From the NCBI GenBank assembly GCA_024195265.1, contig JAJLRJ010000011.1, positions 19,340,927-19,404,926 of the forward strand: DNA of 64,000 bases, written 5' to 3'. The DNA is from Dendrophyllia cribrosa (lineage: Eukaryota > Cnidaria > Anthozoa > Scleractinia > Dendrophylliidae). Below are positions 1-8,200 of this stretch, piece after piece. The position numbers were made by a program, and so were the translations under genes. The stretch's first letter is position 1. Each line of letters opens with the position of its first letter. The notes beneath the pieces were generated by a model. It searched no databases and was not told the origin of the DNA. It saw only the letters and a list, made by a program, of their open reading frames with translations.

Positions 1-1
1 A

Positions 2-316
2 ATTTTCCTGTCGCAGAACCTCTTCCATTCGGGCAAGGAACAAGCTGGTCAAAATCGCAATTATCATTACACCGTTCTCTTCAAAAATCCTGCGGATACC
101 CGTTACATCAAGATGCTGGGCAATCGTTGGTTGGGTGATTCAGAGGCATTTTGGCCCATCTATAAAAGGGCCACAGAGAAACCTTTTGGCTATCTATTGA
201 CCGACCATCATCCTCGAACCGACGACGCCATTCGTTTTCGTACCCATCTCTTGATAGACGATCCCGAACCTCTTACCGTGTTGCAACCCGCTCAAAAGAG
301 AAGACACAAAACGTGA
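2..316 (+). CDS. C-terminal part of a probable A32-like DNA-packaging ATPase of a Polinton/adintovirus-like element (partial)
   Basis: The open frame enters from the window edge at base 2 and stops at 314-316, so only about 104 C-terminal residues are seen. Short motifs SQNLFH, VLFKNP, KPFGYLL and a closing D-rich LRT-like segment match what I know of the C-terminal part of the FtsK/HerA-type packaging ATPase (poxvirus A32 family) in metazoan Polintons and adintoviruses. The Walker motifs would lie outside the window. The next ORF begins 6 bases after this stop, the tight spacing of a viral gene cluster. Family is inferred from motif recall without alignment; what is seen directly is the open frame, its stop and the packed context. 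Confidence 0.6.
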   Translation: MFLSQNLFHSGKEQAGQNRNYHYTVLFKNPADTRYIKMLGNRWLGDSEAFWPIYKRATEKPFGYLLTDHHPRTDDAIRFRTHLLIDDPEPLTVLQPAQKRRHKT

Positions 317-321
317 GAAAA

Positions 322-738
322 ATGTCTTCCCGTCGTCGAGATTGGAGAAGACAGCGAGGACGAGGCATGTTGGAGGATTTTAGCAAATCTCGCGCCACCC
401 GCACCAATCAGATCAGAGCGCGATGGAATAAGGAGAGAGCCAACATGCATCGACGCTTGCAAAACGAAAGTGGTAAATTGCGAGAAGGTGCCCGTCACCT
501 CCAGTGGATGTTGGAAAACCCCAACCCCAATCTGGGTGAAAGGATCATGGAGAAGGGACGACAAACCCAATTCAAAGCCAAGAATGCTTTCAAACCAGGC
601 ATCAAACGCCCCAAACTCAAAGCAGGAACGAAACGAGCTCTGGCAGCTGGGGCGATGGGAGGTGTCTTGGCCCCCATAGTGGGAACTTTAATCGCCAAAG
701 CTATAAAAAAGACGAAGACGAAGAAGAAGAAATCATAA
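322..738 (+). CDS. Small basic protein of the viral-type element (Arg-rich N-terminus, hydrophobic segment, Lys tail)
   Basis: 138 residues from the ATG at 322; a GTG nine bases upstream is in frame but overlaps the ATPase stop, so the ATG is preferred. The N-terminal 25 residues are very arginine-rich. Near residues 108-127 a Gly/Ala-rich hydrophobic stretch (AAGAMGGVLAPIVG) leads into a lysine-rich end. The layout suits a virion DNA-condensing or membrane-active core protein, comparable with adenovirus pX/pVI-type minor proteins, but no family is recognised. It sits 6 bp after the ATPase and 14 bp before the next ORF. Unbroken frame, consistent codon use and the similar layout of its neighbours support a real gene; function is inference. 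Confidence 0.6.
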   Translation: MSSRRRDWRRQRGRGMLEDFSKSRATRTNQIRARWNKERANMHRRLQNESGKLREGARHLQWMLENPNPNLGERIMEKGRQTQFKAKNAFKPGIKRPKLKAGTKRALAAGAMGGVLAPIVGTLIAKAIKKTKTKKKKS

Positions 739-752
739 AAAAAAAAACAGTC

Positions 753-1337
753 ATGCAGGCCCTCATTGTCATTCCCACCTATGGAACATGGCCCACCATG
801 CCACGCATCGCTCGAGCGCCTTGGTCGCAAGGCGTTCCTTTTACCCGTTACGTGGTTGGGAAAGGAATACAATTGCAAGATGCTAGCGATCTCACCACGG
901 GTCGGGCGGCCTGGCAAGCACAGATCCGTCGCAGTCAAAGAGGTCGCGGGATCGATGGCAGCCAGAGATCAAGAGCCATGGCCAAAGCCTATGCCAACCG
1001 ACCCGCTCAGAAGGTCGATCGTTGGGTCAACAGAAAGATGTGGCGCTTGCGAGAAAAGATGACTCCCGAAACCTTAACGGGAAAATTAACAGCAGGTGCT
1101 GCATTAGGAGGAGCTGCAGCGGCCGTGCCAGCAGCGTTTTTGGGTGCCTTAACAGCCAAAGTCTTCACCCAGAAGAAGAAAAAGAAGAAGAAGAAACAAG
1201 AAGGAGGGTTTTTAACGCTGCTAAGCAGTGCTGCCAAAGTGGGATACGAGGTTGGAAAGAGAAAAGATTACAAGCGTATGGGAGCCAAAGGAGCCACGGG
1301 GCATTATAAAGCGCATCGCAAACCCTGGGAAGTTTAA
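753..1337 (+). CDS. Basic protein of the viral-type element with Ala-rich hydrophobic core and nine-Lys run
   Basis: 194 residues. A moderately basic first half (many R/Q/W) is followed near residues 112-137 by an alanine/glycine-rich hydrophobic block, then a run of eight to nine lysines and a second amphipathic tail (GGFLTLLSSAAKVG). The hydrophobic block followed by a lysine run recurs in the ORFs at 322 and 1799, so these may be ancient paralogues or share a role such as membrane lysis or DNA condensation during particle assembly. A second ATG 13 bases downstream lies in another frame and gives only a short shadow. Function inferred from layout only. Confidence 0.6.
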   Translation: MQALIVIPTYGTWPTMPRIARAPWSQGVPFTRYVVGKGIQLQDASDLTTGRAAWQAQIRRSQRGRGIDGSQRSRAMAKAYANRPAQKVDRWVNRKMWRLREKMTPETLTGKLTAGAALGGAAAAVPAAFLGALTAKVFTQKKKKKKKKQEGGFLTLLSSAAKVGYEVGKRKDYKRMGAKGATGHYKAHRKPWEV

Positions 1338-1383
1338 GGAAGGTATAAAGAGAGAGTAGTCCTCATCCGCAAGTACATTCATC

Positions 1384-1743
1384 ATGCCAACCGTTCGCAG
1401 AAAGAAAACAAGACAGCGTGGAAAAGGTTTGGGCGCCGACATGGCCGTGGCCACGGCAGCTCCCATTGTGGCCAATCTCTTAAGTCAAGGGATTGAACAC
1501 GCCATGGACAAAGGACCAGAGGTGTTCGAGAAGGTGACCAAGCGTGGCAAACGTGGCATAAAGTGGCTCTCGAAACGCTTCAACCGTTTGAGAAAAAAGA
1601 AACCTCAGAAGGGCGGTAGAAAAAAAAGAACATCCTTGCCCCGTTGGGCTCAAGAACCTGGTCTGTCCAAACTCGTAGGTCTACCCAATCATTTGCCGTC
1701 ACACGTGCAATTTCAACTTGAAAATTCCACAACCTTGGTGTAG
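1384..1743 (+). CDS. Small basic protein of the viral-type element
   Basis: 119 residues, start ATG at 1384, with a TATA-like AGGTATAAAG about 40 bp upstream (near 1340). The N-terminus is basic (RRKKTRQRGKG), residues about 19-36 form an alanine-rich hydrophobic/amphipathic segment, and a long basic middle part follows. It follows the same plan as its neighbours, except that the lysine-rich part is spread out. The last residues overlap the longest possible upstream extension of the next ORF, which is why the next gene is started at 1799 rather than 1718. No family recognised. Confidence 0.55.
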   Translation: MPTVRRKKTRQRGKGLGADMAVATAAPIVANLLSQGIEHAMDKGPEVFEKVTKRGKRGIKWLSKRFNRLRKKKPQKGGRKKRTSLPRWAQEPGLSKLVGLPNHLPSHVQFQLENSTTLV

Positions 1744-1798
1744 GCAGGCGAAGGATATAAGAAAGGAGGAAACTGCAGGACACACACAGTTTTTTGTG

Positions 1799-2422
1799 AT
1801 GGCCCCACCTAGAGGCGCTTGGCGTGCTTTTCCTGTCAATTCAAATTTTTCGCCCACTTCTGCTGCAGAGCGACGAGCGAACTCGGGATTTGATACCCCA
1901 AGAAAGAAGGCCACTACCGATCGTTTTGGGAGACCCAACCGAGCCGTGAAAGCCAGTATTGCCTTGAAAAAAGGAATCAAGACAGCCAATGCGGCGACAG
2001 CGGGAGCGATTTTAGCGGCCACTTTGGGCGGTGTGCTTGCAAGTCAACTCTCGAAAAAGAAAAAAAAGAACAAGAAGAAGCAAGAACAACAAGGTGCAGG
2101 CAAAAGATCAAGGGGATGGCGCATGCAAGAACAAGCCGACTGGTTATCGGGGTTGACGGATCGCCGGACGTTTTCGGAGGACATAAAAAGAGCCAGCAAC
2201 GAACAATTGCGAGCTCTGACCGATCTGATACGTAATCTCTACGACAACGTGATCCAAGTACCCGCTTACGTCAAAACCCCTCTCCTGGGTAACAGGAAAA
2301 CGATTCGACGCATCAGTGCACTGACGACGCCTTTGCACGAAAGAAAGAGGCTCTTAAGAAGAGTAGGAGGAGAAAAACTCGTTCCCTTTTTGCAAGCCGG
2401 ACTAGACGCCTTGTCGTCATGA
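1799..2422 (+). CDS. Basic/hydrophobic small virion-type protein with a Polinton-like C-terminal segment
   Basis: 207 residues from the ATG at 1799; a TATA-like GGATATAAG lies near 1752. Residues about 64-83 form an Ala/Gly-rich hydrophobic block followed by KKKKKNKKK. The C-terminal 70 residues (LIRNLYDNV, a basic helix, RKRLLRRVGGEKLVPFL, LL-type end) resemble a small conserved protein of metazoan Polintons/adintoviruses in which an LI(R)xL helix is followed by a basic helix and a GGF/L tail; this is recall, not alignment. Its stop overlaps the start of the next ORF (ATGA at 2419-2422), an arrangement typical of compact viral gene sets. Confidence 0.6.
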   Translation: MAPPRGAWRAFPVNSNFSPTSAAERRANSGFDTPRKKATTDRFGRPNRAVKASIALKKGIKTANAATAGAILAATLGGVLASQLSKKKKKNKKKQEQQGAGKRSRGWRMQEQADWLSGLTDRRTFSEDIKRASNEQLRALTDLIRNLYDNVIQVPAYVKTPLLGNRKTIRRISALTTPLHERKRLLRRVGGEKLVPFLQAGLDALSS

Positions 2423-3327
2423 CGGACAAATACGCTCGAGAGATGATGTTGGTGCCCAAAGATCCCCCCTGGATGAAACCGCCGGTTCCCTTTCTACCCG
2501 ATTCATCCCGTCAATGGGGAAGGGGTGAACAAACACCCCCCGACCCCAACGAAGCCTACTGGAAACGTCAATTCTTGACGGACCAATTGGTCAATGCCCC
2601 TCGTTTGGATCGCGTCATGCGTGTCATGGATGCCATGAAGAGCGTGGAAGGTGAAGGGCAACCGCCCAAGTTACCTTCGTACGGAAGTAAGAGCAGCGAA
2701 TACTTTCGACTTCAGAATCAACTACGACACATGATAGACCCCCGTCAGACCTCTGCGCTCTTGAGAAGACCTCCCCCTCTTTCGGCGGCGGAAAACCAAG
2801 CCCGAACGGATGATATTATTCCCCCCAAACCACCCCTTGGATCCACACTTCCACCACCTCCCAAGTCATTTCAAGAAGCGCACCAGCAATCAAAGAACAT
2901 TGACAAACAATTGGAAAACTTCATCAACGTGGCTAAACAGAATTTGGACGAGGCCAAGCGCGCCGGCAATAATCCTAACGAGGTGAAAATGGCTGATCTA
3001 GATTGGCAAGTGGCTCAAAAGTCTGCTGAAGTCATACGAGAGTTGGACGATCAATTAAACTCAGAAAACTATGGTTTGCCCTTCAGCGACCTCAAATACT
3101 GGACCACGGACAAAGACACATTCGATGCTGCCGTGGAAGCACACAAAAGAGAGCTGCTGGAACGTCGTGACAAACTGTGGGGTCAACTGGAAACAGAATA
3201 TCAAGAGCACAAGGAAAGCATGAAACAGAGAGAAAAGCAAAGACAAGCCAAGATAGAAAACATTATTCAAAAAGGAAAAGGGGTCGCCTTGAAACGACAC
3301 AAACCTCGCGGTTGGGTGCAAGAGTAA
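2419..3327 (+). CDS. Proline-rich N-terminal / coiled-coil C-terminal protein of the viral-type element
   Basis: 302 residues starting at the ATGA overlap with the previous gene. Residues 1-150 are proline-rich (PPWMKPP, PPPLS, PPPPKS), with no transmembrane segment. Residues about 150-290 are charged and heptad-like (repeated E/K/Q with L/I spacing), predicting a long coiled coil that ends in a basic tail. I do not recognise the family; a structural or scaffold role in particle assembly is possible. It is the last gene of the cluster and is followed about 80 bp later by a poly(A) signal. Confidence 0.55.
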   Translation: MTDKYAREMMLVPKDPPWMKPPVPFLPDSSRQWGRGEQTPPDPNEAYWKRQFLTDQLVNAPRLDRVMRVMDAMKSVEGEGQPPKLPSYGSKSSEYFRLQNQLRHMIDPRQTSALLRRPPPLSAAENQARTDDIIPPKPPLGSTLPPPPKSFQEAHQQSKNIDKQLENFINVAKQNLDEAKRAGNNPNEVKMADLDWQVAQKSAEVIRELDDQLNSENYGLPFSDLKYWTTDKDTFDAAVEAHKRELLERRDKLWGQLETEYQEHKESMKQREKQRQAKIENIIQKGKGVALKRHKPRGWVQE

Positions 3328-3407
3328 GAAAGTTGTTCAGAAAAAAGAGACGTTTAAAAGTTGTCACTATTTAAATTGTTGACCTGTTTTCACAACAAGA
3401 TTGTTGT

Positions 3408-3413
3408 AATAAA
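3408..3413 (+). terminator. AATAAA poly(A) signal closing the viral-type gene cluster
   Basis: A canonical AATAAA lies 81 bp after the stop at 3327, directly after a short inverted repeat (ACAACA/TGTTGT at about 3392-3407). It would serve the transcript carrying the ORFs at 322-3327. Seen directly; use is inferred. Confidence 0.55.
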
Positions 3414-3708
3414 GTTGCTTTAAAATGGTCAAAACACGTGTGCTCTTTTTCTTGCACTAACCGGTTTTTTGAATAAGAATTCATCAAAAAAAAAAGTCAA
3501 AAAAAAAAAGTCAAAAACGTGATGAAAAAAATCAACAAGAACATTCGAAAACAAGAAAACGAAAAACAAGCAAGAAAAACACAAAACAAAAAGCACTCTC
3601 ACTTTCTGGAAACGCTTGGTTGACAAAACAAATTGCCCTTCAAAGACAAGAGACGTCAGCGAAGGGCTTCCTCGTAGCCTGAGGGGTGGTGTCAGCTTTT
3701 TTTCCCTT

Positions 3709-3714
3709 TATAAA
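3709..3714 (+). promoter_or_regulatory. TATA box upstream of a short basic ORF
   Basis: TATAAA within CCCTTTATAAAGGC, a strong core-promoter match, is followed by a pyrimidine-rich TTCATTCTTCTCTC stretch about 25-45 bp downstream that could hold an initiator. The ORF at 3800 starts about 90 bp downstream. Confidence 0.4.
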
Positions 3715-3799
3715 GGCTCGCGCTTTGTTCTTTTTTCATTCTTCTCTCATTCGCTTACAACGCAAAGCCAGACGAGCTGCTCGGCAGAAGAAAACAGTA

Positions 3800-3979
3800 A
3801 TGGGTGCAAGATTATCGCAAACACTTGGGACGAGACGATTTCAATTTAAACTCTTTTATCGTCGAGCCAGGTCCCGCTGGTGGTTCGCGCGTGGTCTGGA
3901 GCCAAGTGATGGCGTAAGCCGGGTTTTTCCAGGAAAACGCTGTTCTGAGAAAGACAAGAAAGATTTTTTCACGGCGTGA
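3800..3979 (+). CDS. Possible 59-residue basic protein (MGARLS start)
   Basis: ATG at 3800 follows a TATA box by about 90 bp and opens a 59-residue basic, Trp/Arg-rich frame. A Gly at position 2 and Ser at position 6 would allow N-myristoylation. The last third lies inside the first unit of the 230-bp tandem duplication. A splice-donor-like GGC/GTAAGC at about 3913 falls inside the frame, so this could instead be a leader exon. Short, no family; a chance ORF is quite possible. Confidence 0.3.
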   Translation: MGARLSQTLGTRRFQFKLFYRRARSRWWFARGLEPSDGVSRVFPGKRCSEKDKKDFFTA

Positions 3980-4379
3980 AAACAAAGATAGTTCCTCGCT
4001 AAAAAAATCAGACAACTCTCCTCGTGGAAGGTTTAAGAGGTGGCTTTGGAAAAAGGACAACCTTTTCGGCAAAAGAAAGGGATTTTTGTACTGCAAAATC
4101 TTTCCGCAGGTTCGTAGTTTGTTTGTTTGTCTTTGCTCGATTCGTCATGCCGGTTTTTCCAGGAAAACGCTGTTCTGAGAAAGACAAGAAAGATTTTTTC
4201 ACGGCGTGAAAACAAAGATGGTTCCTCGCTAAAAAATCAGACAACTCTCCTCGTGGAAGGTTTAAGAGGTGGCTTTGGAAAAAGGACAACCTTTTCGGCA
4301 AAAGAAAGGGATTTTTGTACTGCAAAATCTTTCCGCAGGTTCGTAGTTTGTTTGTTTGTCTTTGCTCGATTCGTCATGC
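3921..4379 (+). repeat. Two tandem copies of a ~230-bp unit
   Basis: Unit 1 (about 3921-4150) and unit 2 (about 4151-4379) are almost identical; the clearest differences are one base in an A-run and one A/G change. Both begin near GGTTTTTCCAGG and end TTCGTCATGC. The near-identity indicates recent duplication or gene conversion. Their ORFs (both strands) are copies of each other and are not listed as genes. Confidence 0.9.
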
Positions 4380-4851
4380 GAGGAAAATTTGATTTGTTTA
4401 AAATACTTTCACGTTTCTTCTTTCAAACGAGTTTTCTGCGAGTATTGAATTCAAACTATTTTTTTTTTCTTTTTTCATTCACGGAATGTCCCGGAGGCGA
4501 GCCAAGATGATTTTCGTTCTAACATGCGATGGAATCGAAAGAGAAAGAGAACCCGATTTACGACACGTCTTCGCGGAAAATGTCTGACTTTGAATTTTTT
4601 GCCCTGAAGGTTTTCATGCGGTCTAATTACCAAGTGATTGCTTGTATTATGTTCTGTTAAAAGAATTATTCAGCGCTCGATGATAAGCGCTTTTATCACC
4701 GTAACATCCAGATAAATTTTGCTCAAACCCCGATCGGAAAGTTACTCGAGAAAAGAAGAAAGCGTTAATCCTTGAAATTTTTTCTTGTTGATGATTTTCA
4801 TTAAACACGTTATTGAACTTTCATCTTTGTGTGGGCTTCTTCTTTCATATT

Positions 4852-5156
4852 GGGGATTTTGACTACTTCCCCAATTCATTCCCCAGGAGGATCGTACACA
4901 GGGAAATTTGACCACTTCCCCAAAAAAAAAATTTGAAAAAAATTTTGAAAAAAATCAAAAAATTTTTTGAAAAAATTCGATACTCAAAATCACCTATATA
5001 AATCAAAAATTGAAAAAAAACTTCAAAAAAAAATTCAAAAAAATTTGAAAAAAAATTGAAAAAAAATTGAAAAATAATTCTAGTCAAAATCCCCTATATA
5101 ACGTTGGGTTAACGTCAGCTGACGTCAGCGATGACGTATATAGGGACTTTTTTGAC
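4852..5156. repeat. AT-rich palindromic tail of the viral-type element, possible terminal region
   Basis: A 21-bp motif (GGGGATTTTGACTACTTCCC plus C) at 4852-4872 recurs with changes at 4901-4921, and GGGGATTTTGACTA recurs as its reverse complement at about 5081-5094. Between them lie about 150 bp of A-runs broken by TTG and TTC. 5083-5156 is a large imperfect inverted repeat (GTCAAAA..CCCTATATA against its complement) centred near a perfect 14-bp palindrome ACGTCAGCTGACGT at 5112-5125. Repeats of this kind suit the terminal region of a Polinton-like element, but the other end lies outside the window, so the boundary is inference. Confidence 0.55.
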
Positions 5157-5228
5157 TGCCCCATATCCAAAATCCACTCATGGGCGTGGTTAGGAAAAAT
5201 GACTCGTGCCCCATCGAGAGCCCCCTTA

Positions 5229-8200
5229 CTACTCACGATTTTCCAACAAATTGTCTTCCTTATGGCGCACAAGGAAAGGTTTTGTGTGATTCACATTGGT
5301 ATCGTCAGGTCTAGGTGTACTGGTAAGTTTGCGGCGTGATGGGGAGGGAGAGCGTGACATGCGTTTAGAGCCTGAGGGACTGATTGACCGGCGACTGGTG
5401 CTAAATGTGCTGTTTGTAAAGACATCATCGACACCAGAGTCCTGAAATTAATAGCTGACTTTAGTGGGTTATCTTGTTTTAAAACAAAACTGTATTTTAG
5501 CCTGAATTTTGGTGACGGTCGTCCCAATTAAAGGGCTTCAGGTGGAATGGTGATACAGTGTATGTGGAAAATTTTCCAAAAATTGTCTAAAACTGGTTGA
5601 AAAACTGTTGAGTTCTTCATGCAGGCTTATTTTTGTAAGTTAAACATAAAACTATATGTTCTTGTTTTAGTCTTCATGCAAAAAAAACTATATGGTTATT
5701 GACTTAGATTCCAACCCTTTGAAATAAAAGAAAGGGAGGTTTTGGGAGTGACCAAAGCGATACCATGAGCGCAGAACACGCGAGCCTCTAGGAGGTCTGG
5801 GGGCCGAGGTCCCGGAAAATGCTTTTAAAAAAAGGCCTCTTAGATGCCATTTCCTGCATTTTGAGATCCTATTCAACGGAAAATTGTCTTGGATAACCTG
5901 GTAGAGTTTAAACGGGAGAATATTTAGCGAAAACGGGAGGCTGGAAACGATCGGCAAAAACAAAAGGTTTCCGGCCAAAATGGGAGGGTTGGAATCTTTG
6001 TGTTGATCATGATTTTATGAGCAGTTTTTGAACAATTCTTCGCAGTTTTGGTCGAAATAAGAATAGTAGTATTTAGTTGCATCCTCTTCCCACCAAGCCA
6101 TTCAATTGTTAAAGAGGAGGTTCGGTTGGGGAAATAAGAATTTCGAAAGTGGGCAGTCCTCTAAGGAGTAAAAAATAGTTCCTAACTTCCTGTGTCTAAA
6201 CAAAATTTTTGATGTAAATAACTTGAAAAGTGCCAACTGAAGAGAAATTTCAGTTCAATCTTCAATAATAAATTATTGGGATTTAGAATTTTCTATGAAA
6301 ACCAAATCTTCTTTTATAGAGTGACATGACTTATCTCCAAACACATGAGTAAAATTAATAGTGTGTAACGTGTATGTGGGTGCTTCATTAGAAAAAAAAA
6401 AATACATTTAAACAGCAGTGTAATACCAGTGGTCACAATCTATGTTAAGCACAGTCTACAAACAGGCATGTGATTTAAGTTGTGTCGCCGGTCAAGGCTC
6501 TTCAAATCATAATAAAATTAAACACACTCTGCATGATAACACTGCTCCCTGACCATCACCTGACTGTACTACACCATGACCAAGTGCAAGTGCAACCAAC
6601 TCTAATGAGAATCTTAAATGGGCCATGTCATAGTACATGTAAGTCCGGTTTAGTTTACGAAATGCCATGGTATACAAGTTAATCTAATCTTGGCAAATTT
6701 CTGCTTGTTTTCTTAGGTCATAACCACACTAAATAAATAAAACTTCTACACAAAATGAGAGCACTGTGTGGTAGTAACCAAGCAAATTTGTGAAGGAGAA
6801 GCATACACCATAACATTTGTTACCAGGAAATTGGCAGAAATTTAAAAACGTTTGACCAATGTTTATAAGTTGTCACCCATTTGAGACATAACTGTTTAAT
6901 TATAATTATGTTCCCATCCTTAGGCTTTTCAAATTGACACATACAGTAGATGTATAAATTTATGTAAATAATAATAGCTGACATGGCCCTTTAATAATAT
7001 ACAATCACATGTGCACCTTTGATACTATCAGTGCAAGTGCATAATAATTATTTATTATTATAAATATTAATAGACAAGCTGCAGGCTATTTCTCCTGCAG
7101 AAAGACTCTATTTTATGATTCTCCTTCAGGAAAAGGTCATTAAAAAACCCAGAAAAATGATTTTGTCATCCAGTGATTTAAAGAGATGGTTTCATTTGAG
7201 CCTGCATACATGTGTATGCTTTTGATAAAGTAACAACCACAGCTATTGTAAATAACAGCAAATAAAGTAAATAAAAGATGTGCAATTATAGGATTTTACA
7301 ACTGCAGGTCAAATCTTGTGTAACTTATTACTTTTAGAAGTGTATGATACATGATTAAAATTTAAGGGATGCGATTTTCACTCATGTCAATTTTTTAATA
7401 CAAGTAACAAATTTTAATTGAGTAAAATAAGTGGAGAATTTACGGTAAGGAAGCAGTTCCTTCCGAAGACTTTCTCACACTTTTGTTGTGTTTATTGTAC
7501 TCATTAATAATAATTTATTATTAACAATTAGACCAATTATTGACCTTTGGTCAAGCCCCATAAATGTGCGCTAGAAAAAACACAGGTATCCAGAACTTAC
7601 TTGATAAAATCTTTCAGTTGTTTTATACAATCTGACCCTGGCCATTTAATGATTTCCTTGAGCAAAAATTTTGCCCCTTGTGAGAGCACTTTTTTGTGAT
7701 AATTGCATCCTTTATTTATCCCCAAATGTTTCTTCATTTTTATGTGATAATAAGGTAACTTTGCAGTACTTACTGAAGATACATAGTCAATGGGGTCTGG
7801 AATCTCTTTGATGGTTGTCTTAGTGGAAAATTCCAACCGTAATGGCTGACCCTAAAAAAATAAATTGGCAATTTTTTATTAACAAAAACTACATGTTTAG
7901 TACCTAAAGAATACCTTTCTCTTTCTTTTTCTCTTTCTTTAGCTGAAACTTACAGTTAAAACCAGTCAAGCATTAATTCCTGACCGGGGGTGATTTTGAA
8001 TCACTACTCTAGCTGTCCCACAATGCACCCTTCAAATGAAGAATGCAAAATAAGCTTTGATCCAAAACTGGGGTTTTGATGCGTTGCTATGTAAGCGGGT
8101 TTCCCAATATTTGCATACTACACTCGAGGGTCCTTGCCCATTTCATAATTTTTCCTTGTTGCTTTTGACCAATCAGTTTTTAACCGTATCAGAATTTCCA

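Noticed and set aside
3812..4325. Overlapping 94- to 105-residue minus-strand ORFs
   Set aside because: Both are copies created by the 230-bp tandem duplication; no start context or family.
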